Notes: generated by a model from the letters alone, not told the origin. Positions 1 to 9,032 are shown, counted from the first letter of the stretch. The stretch: DNA of 64,000 bases from Deinococcus detaillensis (GCF_007280555.1 NZ_VKDB01000007.1:61195-125194); one strand, 5' to 3'. Numbers and translations are program-made.

Positions 1-2
1 AC

Positions 3-764
3 GACCCGATGGACGCCACCAGCTTGGACGCCGCTCCCCACTTCGCGGCGGCACTCGGCGCAGATATTAAGGGTCTGCGGGTGGGGGTGATTAGCGAGTC
101 GCTGGGCAGCAACACGGCGGGCGTGGAAGCGGCTTTGAAGCACATGCTGGACGCCCTCAAGGACTTGGGCGCGGCGGTCAGCGAAATCAGCTTGCCGACC
201 CTCCAGCACGCGGTGGCCGCTTACTACCTAATCTCCACGCCGGAAGCCAGCAGCAATTTGGCCCGCTATGACGGCATGGTCTACGGAGAGCGGGTGGATG
301 CGGGCGACGTGAACACGTCCATGAGTCGGGCGCGGGGACAGGGTTTCGGGCGCGAGGTCAAACGCCGTATTCTGATCGGCACCTACGCGCTCTCCAGCGG
401 GTATTACGACGCTTATTACAGCAAAGCTATGAAAGTGCGCCGCCTGATCGCCGACGACTTCAACCGGGCCTTTGGACAGTTCGACATTCTGATCACGCCC
501 ACCAGCCCCTTTCCGGCCTTTAAGCGCGGCGAAAAAGTCAGCGATCCGGTGGCCATGTACGCCGCCGATGTGGATACGGTGGCGATCAGCTTGGCAGGGT
601 TGCCCGCGCTGAGCGTGCCCGCCGGATTCGAGACGGTTGACGGCAAGCGCTTACCGCTGGGCATCCAACTGATCGCCCCCGCACTCAGCGACGAAAAACT
701 GCTGACGGTGGCGAGCGCTTTGGAGCGCAGCGGAGCGGTGAAGGTGGAACTTGCTCCCCGCTGA
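3..764 (+). CDS. gatA: Glutamyl/aspartyl-tRNA amidotransferase subunit A, C-terminal part (5' end outside window)
   Basis: GatA is the amidase of the GatCAB complex; it releases ammonia from glutamine to convert misacylated Glu-tRNA(Gln) or Asp-tRNA(Asn) to the amidated form. The frame is open from the first bases, so only about 253 C-terminal residues are present and the Gly/Ser-rich amidase signature lies upstream of the window. The visible part matches the amidase C-terminus: FDILITPTSPFPAF, then SLAGLPALSVPAGF and LPLGIQLIAP. The ATG at 9 is internal and should not be taken as the start. The stop overlaps the following acetyltransferase start by 14 bp, so the two are probably co-transcribed. 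Confidence 0.93.
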   Translation, partial: DPMDATSLDAAPHFAAALGADIKGLRVGVISESLGSNTAGVEAALKHMLDALKDLGAAVSEISLPTLQHAVAAYYLISTPEASSNLARYDGMVYGERVDAGDVNTSMSRARGQGFGREVKRRILIGTYALSSGYYDAYYSKAMKVRRLIADDFNRAFGQFDILITPTSPFPAFKRGEKVSDPVAMYAADVDTVAISLAGLPALSVPAGFETVDGKRLPLGIQLIAPALSDEKLLTVASALERSGAVKVELAPR

Positions 765-1692
765 GTTACCCACCGCTCCAGAGCTGGCCCACTTCGGTTT
801 AGCCGCCCAGCACCCGCTGACCCGCATTTGGGAACCCGACGAGACACGTCTAGAGCGCCTCGCGGAGATTTACGAGTTTGATTTACAACTTGCTGGTGAC
901 CTCGACTTGGCTGCCAAGCGGGCCGAGTTTCTGGACGTGGGCCAAGGCGCACAAGCGTTCCTCAACCGCTGGGTCAATGTCCCGCCCGACCTCCACGCCA
1001 TGCTGAGCATCCGATTCGAGGGACTGGACAGAGCCAAACCCTTCGTGGACGCCAGTCTGCTCAGCCGCCCGCTGACTGAGCTGGATTTGCCCGCTCTGGC
1101 TGAAGTCGCCCGCGAGGTCTACGGAACATTCAAGCCGCTGTATTTGAGACTCTGGAGCGCCGCGCCTGCCGGACATTTTCCAGAAACCTCACCCGACAAG
1201 CGCTTTCTGGCCGCGCCGATTGTGGAGCTCAGAAAGGTGGACGTGCCGACCGAACTCAGTACCCGGCCCACCTCGGACTTACGGCATTACCCAGACGCGC
1301 AGGCCGCCTACGCCAGCGTGGACGCTCGGCACCCCGACCACCCGCAGCAAGCCCAAATCGAAAGTGAAGAAACCTTGCAGGCGTTGATCGAAGCGGGAAC
1401 GCTCTTCGATGTGCTGGTCAATGGTGAGTGGGCCGGATACATCGGGAGCACCGAAAACTTCGCAGCCGATACGCTGGGCCTGGATGCTTATGTGGTGCAG
1501 GAATTGATTCTGGCCCCGCTATTTCGCGGCAAGGGCTACGGCACATTTCTCAGCACGCTGCTGGCCCGCGCTTTGCCGGATCAAAGCCGCGTGCTGATCG
1601 GCATCATTCACGCCGAGAATGAGGGTGCGATCACGGCGGCTCTGCGGGCCGGGCGGGTGGACGTGGGCGGCTGGATGCAGGTCAGACTGTGA
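751..1692 (+). CDS. GNAT-family N-acetyltransferase
   Basis: A 313-residue protein whose C-terminal third carries a GNAT fold signature: YVVQELILAPLFRGKGYGTF is the acetyl-CoA-binding motif A, with the R/Q-x-x-G-x-G/A element as RGKGYG. The N-terminal ~180 residues are not recognisable to me and may form a second, degenerate GNAT-like half. The start is a TTG at 751, preceded by an AAGGTGG element 4 nt away and lying inside the end of gatA, which implies translational coupling. The substrate is unknown; the overlap with gatA does not by itself imply a role in tRNA amidation. Confidence 0.75.
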   Translation: MLPAELPTAPELAHFGLAAQHPLTRIWEPDETRLERLAEIYEFDLQLAGDLDLAAKRAEFLDVGQGAQAFLNRWVNVPPDLHAMLSIRFEGLDRAKPFVDASLLSRPLTELDLPALAEVAREVYGTFKPLYLRLWSAAPAGHFPETSPDKRFLAAPIVELRKVDVPTELSTRPTSDLRHYPDAQAAYASVDARHPDHPQQAQIESEETLQALIEAGTLFDVLVNGEWAGYIGSTENFAADTLGLDAYVVQELILAPLFRGKGYGTFLSTLLARALPDQSRVLIGIIHAENEGAITAALRAGRVDVGGWMQVRL

Positions 1693-1700
1693 CCAGACAA

Positions 1701-1730
1701 GCCCGCTCCCCCCAGGTCGGGAAAGCGGGC
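1701..1730. terminator. Hairpin between convergent genes
   Basis: GCCCGCT at 1701-1707 pairs with AGCGGGC at 1724-1730. It lies between the convergent ends of the acetyltransferase and the C1 peptidase and has no long T-run, so it is a moderate candidate bidirectional terminator. Confidence 0.5.
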
Positions 1731-1751
1731 CAGTACAGCGGGTGCTAAACG

Positions 1752-4331
1752 CTAACCAACTATTTTCTGAACAATCGTCACTGTTCCGCTGGCCGAGCCT
1801 TGCGCCGAGCCGTTTGTGTAAGTGACGGTCACGGTATAGACACCGACATTCAGATCAATTTTGGGAGCGCAGCCGGTGCCGGTGTATGTTTTGGTCGCAC
1901 TGACTGCCTTCCAAGCCAGCGTCGCGCACGACGTGCTCACGCCGTTGAGCGTCACGCTGCCCGCGAAGTCGACAAGAACGCTGGAGCCGTAAGTTCCGAC
2001 TGAATACGGCAGCTTGGGCGCGGTGATGGTCACCACCACGGTGGGCGTCGGCGGGGTCGGCGCTTCAGCCACCGTGACGCTCACGGTTTTGCTGTCTGTG
2101 CGGCCATCGTAAGTCTGACTGGCGGTCAGGGTGCGCGGGCCGGACGTGGTAAAGCTCACGCTGGGCGTGCATCCTGTCCACGGGCCTTCACCGGCTTTGC
2201 TGCTCTTCCAGGTCATGCCGGCACAGTTCAGAGCCGTGTCCAGGTTACCGCCGCCCAGAAACTGCACGGCGTTCGCCTGCAAAAGGGTGGGAGTCTTGAG
2301 CGGCAAGGTCGATCCCTGCTGCGGATAGAGAACGGTCACTATGGGATAGCCGCCGTCGTACACCATAAAACTGATCTGGCCTACATTACCGTCCGAGTCT
2401 TTGGCTTTGGCGGTGATGGTATCGCTCGCGCCGCTGCCCGCCAAGTTCAAGTTGACGGTTTTACCGCTGCCGATTTTATTCACGCCTGCTTTGGCCGAGA
2501 ACCATTCGAGGCTGCTGGAGCAGCAGTCCTGACCGTCGGTGGCGTCATTGACGCGGGCGCTGAACGTCTGGATTTTTTGGAAATTGAAGTAGAACGGCTG
2601 ATGGAAGCCTCCAGAAAAAGTGAACGGCGCAGTCAAGCTGACCTGCGGGCCGGCGCTGCCTTTACCCTGCACCACTTCGGTGTTCCAGCGTGCTGAGCGC
2701 GAAGTGGTCATGTTCATGCGCGTGAGATCGGAGAAAAATAAGGTCACGTAATTGACTGGCACGTAGTAGTACCCCGCGTCGGCGGCTCCGCAGCCCCACG
2801 AGTTCTTGATGATGAAGTAGCCGCCGCCCGCTCCAGCCGGCGCAGACGGCAAGCGCTGGGCCAAAGTGGCGTTGGAAATATAGCCGGTCATGAGCACGAC
2901 GTGGCCGCCGCGTCCGTTGGTACCGCTGTAATTGGTCACAAAACCGCCGACACTGGGGCCGTCCCAACCGGGAAACACGCCAAACGATGCCAGCAGGGGC
3001 TGACCACTGGCCAGCAGCGCCCGGATGGTGTTGAGCGGAAAGTGTTTGATTCGGCGGTGGGCGGCAGACGTTGCCCACAGGTTTTGCCAGACCTCGGTGG
3101 TGGCGCTGCCGTCCACTCCGCCGCCTACGGTTGTGACGGTGTTATAGGCGCAGTAGGTAATAAATAAGAAACTGGTGCAGGAGCGCGGGCTTTGGTGAGC
3201 GGTTTCCGAGCAGTACCCGCTGTAGTTGTTGCAAGCATTCTTGTACGAAGCGGCGGTGCCTGCCACACCGGCGTCAAAGGCAGTGCTGGGGCGTCCGTAG
3301 GCTTGGTTGTACGTCCAAGCGCCCTCGTTGGGGATCTTGTCGTTGTGGTTGAGCATATTGTTAAGGGCCGCTGCCGCGCTAAAGCCGTCCCAAAAATCGC
3401 TGGGCGCATAGTTGCGCTTATTTTTATTGACGATGTACTGCTCGCTGAGGTTAAGCGTCTGATCACGCACCACCATCTCGCGGCTTTCCAGCGCCGCTAC
3501 CGCCGCAAAGCCCCAGCAACTGCCGCGCATGCCTTGCTGCTTGACCGGCGTGGTAAAGCGTTTGAGCGGCCACCAGAAATTCTTGGTGATGCCCGCATTA
3601 GACGGCGTGCAGATACCAGAATTATCTGCGCCGTTGCCGGGGCCGCTTTGGGAAGTCAGCGACTGGGGTTCGGTGCGGGTGTTGTCCAGGTTTTCTACGC
3701 TGGCAAGGGCGTCATCCAAATTGTCCAGCGCGTTCATGATCTCGGTCACAGACTGGCCGCCGAGTCTGCTGGGGGCAGGCACCTTGCCCTGGATGTCGGC
3801 GGGCGAAGCGTCATAGGCCGCTTGATAAGCCGTGAGCGCGTTTTCAGGACTGCTGGCCTGCTTAAAGCTCTCGACGATCTGGCGCATCTGGCTTTGCTTG
3901 CCCAAGGTGATGGTATTGAAGGTGGTGCCATCGTTGTTTTTGACGGTGATGATGTAATCGCCGCCGGGGGTCATCGGCAAGTCAGGGGTCTGGTTCAGCA
4001 GCGCTTCGACATCGGGGCTACGCTGATCGGCGGGAATGGCCTTAAGGAAGGCTTGGTCTTGGACATATTGATCGCGCCAGGTCTGTTCCTGACCTTTGAG
4101 GTCTTGGGCGGTGATCAGCTCGATCTCGCCGCTCTTGACTTTGGCCTGAAACTCGTCGGGCGTGAGTGTGGTGGCGTCGCTGGGGGCGCTGCCAGCCCAT
4201 GCATTGGCCGCCGTAAACAAAGACGCATCGGGCGGCGGCTTGGGTTTGGAGTCGCCGCTCCCTCCACAGCTCGCCAGCACCATGCTGAGCAACGTGCCCA
4301 CAAGTAAAACCTTGGTGAGTTCGCTTTTCAT
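1752..4331 (-). CDS. Papain-like (C1 family) cysteine peptidase lipoprotein with C-terminal Ig-like domains
   Basis: An 859-residue exported protein. It starts with a lipoprotein signal (MKSELTKV, hydrophobic core, lipobox L-A-S-C with Cys22), so the mature form should be membrane-anchored outside the cell membrane. After a ~230-residue propeptide-like region comes a C1 peptidase domain with all catalytic elements: GSCWGFA (Cys272, with the oxyanion Gln in VKQQGMRGSCWGF), GGHVVLMTGY (His477) and IIKNSWGCG (Asn510). The rest (about 560-859) reads as two or three beta-sandwich repeats (PIVTVLYPQQGSTL..., VVVTITAPKLPYSV...), likely Ig/PKD-like. An upstream GTG at 4344-4346 is in frame, but the ATG at 4331 has a GGAGAGGGAG ribosome-binding site and the correct signal peptide. 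The role is probably extracellular protein degradation or processing; the substrate is unknown. Confidence 0.88.
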   Translation of the reverse strand: MKSELTKVLLVGTLLSMVLASCGGSGDSKPKPPPDASLFTAANAWAGSAPSDATTLTPDEFQAKVKSGEIELITAQDLKGQEQTWRDQYVQDQAFLKAIPADQRSPDVEALLNQTPDLPMTPGGDYIITVKNNDGTTFNTITLGKQSQMRQIVESFKQASSPENALTAYQAAYDASPADIQGKVPAPSRLGGQSVTEIMNALDNLDDALASVENLDNTRTEPQSLTSQSGPGNGADNSGICTPSNAGITKNFWWPLKRFTTPVKQQGMRGSCWGFAAVAALESREMVVRDQTLNLSEQYIVNKNKRNYAPSDFWDGFSAAAALNNMLNHNDKIPNEGAWTYNQAYGRPSTAFDAGVAGTAASYKNACNNYSGYCSETAHQSPRSCTSFLFITYCAYNTVTTVGGGVDGSATTEVWQNLWATSAAHRRIKHFPLNTIRALLASGQPLLASFGVFPGWDGPSVGGFVTNYSGTNGRGGHVVLMTGYISNATLAQRLPSAPAGAGGGYFIIKNSWGCGAADAGYYYVPVNYVTLFFSDLTRMNMTTSRSARWNTEVVQGKGSAGPQVSLTAPFTFSGGFHQPFYFNFQKIQTFSARVNDATDGQDCCSSSLEWFSAKAGVNKIGSGKTVNLNLAGSGASDTITAKAKDSDGNVGQISFMVYDGGYPIVTVLYPQQGSTLPLKTPTLLQANAVQFLGGGNLDTALNCAGMTWKSSKAGEGPWTGCTPSVSFTTSGPRTLTASQTYDGRTDSKTVSVTVAEAPTPPTPTVVVTITAPKLPYSVGTYGSSVLVDFAGSVTLNGVSTSCATLAWKAVSATKTYTGTGCAPKIDLNVGVYTVTVTYTNGSAQGSASGTVTIVQKIVG

Positions 4332-4809
4332 CTTCTCCCTCTCCACACGTCAAGTGCCCAGCGTCCGGCGTAAAGAGGCAGGCTGCCCCTTCACCGGCGC
4401 TTAAGACGGCGTGTCATTGCACCCTAAATTACAGGGCGTTAAAAAACTGTTAAACTTCGTTTTCGCCCGGACAGGAAGCGGACATGTCTGGGGCACTCGC
4501 TTGGCTGGCGCGGCCCCAAGACAGCCAAACTCAATGCAGAGGCAGCTGAGTAAGCTCCGGTTGTCCAGCAGGCGAGCGCTCTGAGCAGCCTTGCCCACCC
4601 GTCTGCCTTCCCACGCCGCCGCAAAGATAAGGCTCACGGAAGCTTTTTTAGAATCAACTGCTAGACTAACCCGTTAAGTGAGAAAGAGGAATTTGAAATT
4701 TCTTATTTTTCGCACCCTTTTCTGATCTACACTTCCCGGACTACGTCACACTCCTCGCCGCAACAAGCCCCACCTCTGGCCTGTTCGTTGAGGTCACTTT
4801 GGAGCAAAC
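4332..4809 (+). promoter_or_regulatory. Divergent intergenic region upstream of peptidase and sigma factor
   Basis: About 480 bp with no convincing gene. It must hold the promoters of the minus-strand peptidase and of rpoD. A TACACT hexamer at 4728-4733 is a reasonable -10 for rpoD, giving a leader of about 70 nt, and a TTTGGAGC element at 4798-4805 is the rpoD ribosome-binding site. No -35 stands out. The stretch 4676-4720 is markedly A/T-rich compared with its surroundings. Confidence 0.4.
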
Positions 4810-6450
4810 ATGGCTGAACAACCCACTGCCCGCCGCAAAAAGATTCAACCGCCCGCCGCACCCGTTGAGCCGGCTTCCGAACCGGCCAAAGCGCCCGCCA
4901 AAACTGCGCCCAAATCGCGGGTCAAAAAACCCACTGCGCTGGAGCTGAGCGAGCGAGCCGAATCTGCCGACGCGACATCCGCCGTTACTCAAACCACTGA
5001 TGCGGGCACTGCGCCCACTGCCACCGCTGTCAAAGCCGACACCGCTAAAGCTGATACGGCCAAAGCCGCGCCCGCCACAAAGGCCGCGACCAAAAAAGCT
5101 CCTGCCAAAAAGGCCAGCACCAAGAAAACCGACGCCGCGCAACCGGATTCGGTCAGCAAAGGCAAAGCCGCTGGCAAGTCGGGTGAAGCCGCCGACAAGC
5201 CGAGCAAAAAAGCCAGCAAATCGGCCAGCGCTGCCCAAGAAAAGCCGTATTACCAGCACGCCAGCATTCAGGAGCTGCTCAAAACCGGCAAAGTGGCGGG
5301 CACGCTGACGGCGGAAGAAATTGCCACCGCCCTGACCACCGCCCTGGAAGCGGGCGGCCTCGACCCCGAAACTGCGGACGCCTTTGAAGATTTGCAGCTC
5401 TACATTCAGAGCCAGCACATCGAAATTCAAGACCTCGAAGAAGACGAGGAAGAAGAAGACGCCGAGGGCGAGGAAAAGGAAAAAGAGGAAGCCGACGACG
5501 AAGAAAAATACTTCGACGACATGCCCCGCGCCGTCAGCAATGATCCGGTGCGCCAGTACCTGCACGAAATTGGCCGGGTTCCGCTGCTGACCTTGGAAGA
5601 AGAAATCGCGCTGGCCCGCCGCATCGAAGAAGGTGAGGAAGCCCGCAAATCCCACGAGGAAGAACCGGAACTCGAAGAGCGTGCCCAGCGCCGTCTCAAG
5701 CGCCAGATGGAAGACGGCGCGGCGGCCCGCCAAGGCTTGATCGAAGCCAACTTACGCCTTGTGGTCAGCATCGCCAAGAAGTACACCGGACGCGGACTGG
5801 GTTTCCTCGATTTGATTCAGGAAGGCAATCAGGGCCTGATCCGGGCGGTGGAGAAGTTCGAGTACCGCCGCCGCTACAAGTTCTCCACTTACGCGACGTG
5901 GTGGATTCGGCAGGCCATCAACAGGGCGATTGCCGATCAGGCCCGCACCATCCGCATTCCGGTGCATATGGTCGAAACCATCAACAAGCTGACCCGCACG
6001 GCCAGGCAGCTTCAGCAAGAACTCAGCCGCGAACCCACTTACGAAGAAATTGCCGAGGCGATGGGGCCGGGTTGGGACGCGCCCAAGGTCGAAGAAGTCC
6101 AGAAGGTCTCTCAGGAGCCTGTGTCACTTGAAACGCCGATTGGCGACGAAAAAGATAGCTTCTACGGCGACTTCATTCCCGACGAGAACCTGGACAGCCC
6201 CGTCGAGAACGCCGCCAAGACCCTGCTTTCTGAGGAACTCGAAAAAGCGCTGGGCAAGCTGACCGAACGGGAAGCGATGGTGCTCAAATTCCGCAAGGGC
6301 CTGGTGGACGGGCGCGAGCATACGCTCGAAGAAGTCGGCCAGCGCTTTAACGTTACCCGTGAGCGCATCCGCCAGATTGAAAACAAAGCGCTGCGTAAGC
6401 TCAAGTACCACGAGAGCCGCACCCGCAAACTGCGCGACTTTTTGGACTGA
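4810..6450 (+). CDS. rpoD: RNA polymerase primary sigma factor (sigma-70)
   Basis: The housekeeping sigma factor (RpoD/SigA), 546 residues. Residues 1-145 are an Ala/Lys/Pro-rich low-complexity tail with repeats of the type [12 protein letters not shown] and [12 protein letters not shown], reminiscent of histone-H1-like tails. A short region-1.1-like segment and a strongly acidic stretch (about 205-235) follow. Region 1.2 begins at [20 protein letters not shown]. Region 2 (about 313-390) carries the -10 recognition helix ([20 protein letters not shown]). Region 3 follows, and region 4 ends with the helix-turn-helix [19 protein letters not shown] (about 505-525). It is the only sigma factor in the window and presumably reads the many TANNNT -10 elements noted here. 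Confidence 0.97.
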   Translation: MAEQPTARRKKIQPPAAPVEPASEPAKAPAKTAPKSRVKKPTALELSERAESADATSAVTQTTDAGTAPTATAVKADTAKADTAKAAPATKAATKKAPAKKASTKKTDAAQPDSVSKGKAAGKSGEAADKPSKKASKSASAAQEKPYYQHASIQELLKTGKVAGTLTAEEIATALTTALEAGGLDPETADAFEDLQLYIQSQHIEIQDLEEDEEEEDAEGEEKEKEEADDEEKYFDDMPRAVSNDPVRQYLHEIGRVPLLTLEEEIALARRIEEGEEARKSHEEEPELEERAQRRLKRQMEDGAAARQGLIEANLRLVVSIAKKYTGRGLGFLDLIQEGNQGLIRAVEKFEYRRRYKFSTYATWWIRQAINRAIADQARTIRIPVHMVETINKLTRTARQLQQELSREPTYEEIAEAMGPGWDAPKVEEVQKVSQEPVSLETPIGDEKDSFYGDFIPDENLDSPVENAAKTLLSEELEKALGKLTEREAMVLKFRKGLVDGREHTLEEVGQRFNVTRERIRQIENKALRKLKYHESRTRKLRDFLD

Positions 6451-6466
6451 GCTTCAAGATGTGGGC

Positions 6467-6499
6467 GGCCACCTTTCCAACTGGGAGGTGGCCGTTTTT
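6467..6499 (+). terminator. Rho-independent terminator after rpoD
   Basis: Stem GGCCACCT (6467-6474) with AGGTGGCC (6486-6493), then GTTTTT. It begins 16 nt after the rpoD stop codon. Confidence 0.9.
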
Positions 6500-6544
6500 G
6501 GTGTGCCTCACCCGACTCTCCCCCATTTCTGGAGCAAGTTTCGC

Positions 6545-6550
6545 TAGGCT
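6545..6550 (+). promoter_or_regulatory. -10 element of leaderless ugpQ transcript
   Basis: TAGGCT, 7 nt before the ATG at 6558, with no Shine-Dalgarno between. The same geometry recurs at many genes of this window. Confidence 0.55.
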
Positions 6551-6557
6551 AGGAAGC

Positions 6558-7247
6558 ATGACTTCTGCCCTGCTACTCGGCCACCGAGGCACACCCCGCC
6601 TGCACCCCGAAAACTCGCTCGCCGGATTTCAAGCTGCTCTCGACGCGGGCCTGGACGGCGTGGAAACTGACATTCGGCGGCTGGGCGACGGCGGTTTGGT
6701 GATTTGCCATGACGCCCAGCTTAAAGACGGACGCAAACTCAGCGCTCTCAACCGCGCCGACTTGCCTGCTTACATGCCGCTGCTGCCGGAGGTGCTGGTG
6801 TGGGCGGCAGAGACCGGCGCGTACCTCAATTTGGAAATTAAGCCAGAAGTGGGCAAGGGCGACGGGCGCACCGAGGAAACGTTGGATTTGGTGCGGGCCT
6901 ACGGCCTGACAAGTCAGGTGCTTGTCAGTTCGTTCAGCCCGCTGCAACTGCTGGCCGCCCAGCAGCACGCCCCGCAGATCGAGCGCGGCTTTTTGTATCA
7001 CCGGACGTACCACATCGGCTGCGACTTGGTGCCGGAAGTGGCGCGGCGCTTGGAGGTGGCGGCCCTCCACCCGCACTTCAGACTCATTACGCCGGAGCTG
7101 ATGGAAATGGCGGCGCGGGAAGGCTGGCGCGTCAACACCTGGACGATCAATGAGGCGGTGCAGGGACGTGAGCTGCTGGCCCTGGGCGTCGCAGGCCTGA
7201 TCGGTGACGTGCCGGAGGAGTTGCTGAGCGCCAGAGCGGGCGTATGA
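6558..7247 (+). CDS. ugpQ: Glycerophosphodiester phosphodiesterase (UgpQ-like)
   Basis: A 229-residue cytoplasmic-type GDPD that would hydrolyse glycerophosphodiesters to sn-glycerol 3-phosphate and an alcohol. The family motif is complete: GHRG (His9, Arg10), PENSLAGF, GVETDIR (Glu36, Asp38) and CHD (His51). There is no signal peptide, unlike periplasmic GlpQ, which fits the intracellular UgpQ type. The frame is open further upstream through the rpoD terminator, but the ATG at 6558 is preceded by TAGGCT (6545-6550) 7 nt away, the leaderless arrangement common here. It precedes a ugpB-ugpA-ugpE set, as in Ugp systems where UgpQ feeds on imported diesters. Confidence 0.88.
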   Translation: MTSALLLGHRGTPRLHPENSLAGFQAALDAGLDGVETDIRRLGDGGLVICHDAQLKDGRKLSALNRADLPAYMPLLPEVLVWAAETGAYLNLEIKPEVGKGDGRTEETLDLVRAYGLTSQVLVSSFSPLQLLAAQQHAPQIERGFLYHRTYHIGCDLVPEVARRLEVAALHPHFRLITPELMEMAAREGWRVNTWTINEAVQGRELLALGVAGLIGDVPEELLSARAGV

Positions 7248-7274
7248 GCAGCCAAGCGGCTGTATGAGCGGCTC

Positions 7275-7315
7275 TGTCAGCGCCTCTGTTAACAGCTGTG
7301 TCAGGTCAATGTCAG
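7275..7315 (+). promoter_or_regulatory. Pho-box-like direct repeats upstream of ugpB
   Basis: TGTCAG occurs at 7275, 7299 and 7310, and TGTTAACAG at 7287, so four related hexamers follow each other at 12, 12 and 11 bp, about one helical turn. This is the spacing and wording of PhoB/PhoP binding sites (CTGTCA or TTAACA repeats with 11-bp period). The repeats stand between ugpQ and ugpB, whose homologues belong to the phosphate-starvation regulon in other bacteria. A TAGAAT at 7318-7323 could be the -10. Confidence 0.5.
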
Positions 7316-7427
7316 GTTAGAATAGATGACAACCACTTGACGAAATCTCATTAGGCTCTGAGACGTTTATTGTCTGGGCCAGGGCGCGTCAATGGGCAGA
7401 CCCTGCTTCAAGTGTAAAAGGAGTTTC

Positions 7428-8723
7428 ATGAAACGAATCATGTTGATGCTGGCCCTCGGCGGCACCGCTTTTCAAATGGCGGCGGCCCAAACGACCGTTG
7501 AATTTTGGCACTCTTTCGGCGACGCCAAGCGGGCGGACTGGATCAAAGCCCGCGCTGACGAATACAACAAAGCCCACCCCAGCGTGACGGTGGTGCCCAG
7601 CTACAAAGGAGGCTACAACGACTCCTTGCAGGCCACCATTTTGGCCGCCCGCCAGAACAAAGCCCCAGCCCTGGTACAAATCTTTGAGGTCGGCAGCCAG
7701 TTGGCCCTCGACTCCGGGGTGTTTCAGCCGGTCAGCTCCGTTAAGAATGTAGATTTCAGCGATTACATCAAACCCGTCATCAATTACTACACCATCAACG
7801 GCAAGGTCAACAGCTTGCCGTTTAACAGCTCGTCTCCGGTTTTGTATTTCAACAAAGACATGCTGACCAAAGCGGGCCTCAATCCTGCCGCGCCGCCCAC
7901 CACCTTCGGCGGAATCATCAAAGCCTGTGACAAGCTCAAAGTGGCGCTGCCCGACACCAAATGCATGAGCTTGGCGCTTTACGGCTGGTTTGTGGAGCAG
8001 TGGATGTCCGAGCAAAACGCCGACTTGTTCAACAACGGCAACGGGCGCACCGCCCGCGCCACCGCCACCACCCTCAACGGCCCGGCAGGCAAGAAGATTT
8101 TCCAATTCTTCAAAGACCTTCAGGACAAGGGCTACATCACCAACACCGGCAAGCTGGCCGACACTGACGGCACCAACGCCATTTTCAGCAACCAGCGGGC
8201 CGCCTTTACCATCAACAGCACGGCGGACTTGGGCAACCAGATCGCCTCGGCCAAGACGGCAGGCTTCCAAATCGGCGTCGGTGTGCTGCCTATTCCGGAC
8301 GGCACCAAGCGCAACGGCGTGGTCATCGGCGGCGCTTCGCTGTGGATTTCCAAGAGCATCACCAAGCCCCAAGCCGATGCGGCGCTCGACTTTGCCCTGT
8401 ACATGACCAACACCAAAAACATGGCCGACTGGCACAAGCTGACCGGCTATTACCCGGTGCGCAACAGCAGCATCACTTCGCTGCGCAGCCAAGGCTGGTT
8501 TAGCGGCTCACCGCTGCAAATCACCGCCTTTAACCAGTTGCTGGCCACCAAGAACAACACCGCCAGCGCGGGCGGCCTCAACGGCGTGGCGATCCAGACC
8601 CGCACCATCATGGAGCAGGGCCTCCAGAAAGTCCTGGGTGGACAGAGCGTCGATGCTACGCTGGCCGAAACCGCCAGCCAGATCAACGCGGCCCTGACCG
8701 ACTACAACAAAAACTTCAAATAA
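7428..8723 (+). CDS. ugpB: Extracellular glycerol-3-phosphate-type binding protein (UgpB-like), copy 1
   Basis: A 431-residue extracytoplasmic solute-binding protein of ABC family 1. It has a signal peptide (MKRIMLMLALGG...AAA-Q, cleavage after about residue 20). The family match is to UgpB in particular: VEFWHSFGD, ILAARQNKAPALVQIFEVGSQ, LPFNSSSPVLYFNKD, GGASLWIS and DWHKLTGYYPVRNSS all have counterparts in E. coli UgpB, which binds sn-glycerol 3-phosphate and glycerophosphocholine. The start is the ATG at 7428 with AAAGGAG 5 nt upstream; an earlier in-frame ATG at 7392 would spoil the signal peptide. ugpA and ugpE follow after a terminator, so the binding protein is probably made in excess. 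Confidence 0.88.
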   Translation: MKRIMLMLALGGTAFQMAAAQTTVEFWHSFGDAKRADWIKARADEYNKAHPSVTVVPSYKGGYNDSLQATILAARQNKAPALVQIFEVGSQLALDSGVFQPVSSVKNVDFSDYIKPVINYYTINGKVNSLPFNSSSPVLYFNKDMLTKAGLNPAAPPTTFGGIIKACDKLKVALPDTKCMSLALYGWFVEQWMSEQNADLFNNGNGRTARATATTLNGPAGKKIFQFFKDLQDKGYITNTGKLADTDGTNAIFSNQRAAFTINSTADLGNQIASAKTAGFQIGVGVLPIPDGTKRNGVVIGGASLWISKSITKPQADAALDFALYMTNTKNMADWHKLTGYYPVRNSSITSLRSQGWFSGSPLQITAFNQLLATKNNTASAGGLNGVAIQTRTIMEQGLQKVLGGQSVDATLAETASQINAALTDYNKNFK

Positions 8724-8780
8724 CCGCTGCTTTTCCTTTACCGCTCAACGGCTCTGTTTCGCCCTGAGTTTGCTACTACT

Positions 8781-8802
8781 CCCCCCGCCACCATACGGGG
8801 GG
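8781..8802 (+). terminator. GC hairpin after ugpB
   Basis: CCCCCCG (8781-8787) with CGGGGGG (8796-8802) and an 8-nt loop, followed by a pyrimidine-rich stretch. It lies about 60 nt past the ugpB stop; without a clean T-run it may act mainly to protect the mRNA 3' end. Confidence 0.5.
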
Positions 8803-8939
8803 CTGCTCTCTTTCCTGGCCTTCACGCAGCTCCGAATCTCGAACCCACTCGCCTCTCTTCTTCATGCTCCGGGAGAGGGGCCGAGCCGCCAGCCGAAAGG
8901 TTATTTTTGTACTTCCACATTAAACAAAAATCAATAGTA

Positions 8940-8983
8940 TTGGCCCAAGTGTAAGGTTGAGTCGGCTTGGGCCAAATTTTTTT
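8940..8983 (+). terminator. Rho-independent terminator between ugpB and ugpA
   Basis: A perfect 10-bp stem TTGGCCCAAG (8940-8949) with CTTGGGCCAA (8966-8975), then A and seven T. It stands inside the putative operon, before ugpA, so it should lower transcription of the permeases relative to the binding protein. Confidence 0.88.
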
Positions 8984-9032
8984 ATGGCCTCTCAGTTCCA
9001 CTTTCGTACTCGCCCTGCCGGAGGAGTTTCCC

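Noticed and set aside
3192..4307. Long plus-strand frame opposite the C1 peptidase
   Set aside because: It is antisense to a gene with signal peptide and full catalytic motifs, and its product is Val/Ala/Gly-rich with no family features; a G+C-driven shadow.
4332..4809. Radiation/desiccation response motif (RDRM) upstream of rpoD or the peptidase
   Set aside because: No palindrome of the expected TTATG...CATAA type was found here or in other intergenic regions.
8862..8921. 19-codon frame before the ugpA terminator, considered as a leader peptide
   Set aside because: No -10 or ribosome-binding site at the right distance and no codon bias tied to the operon.
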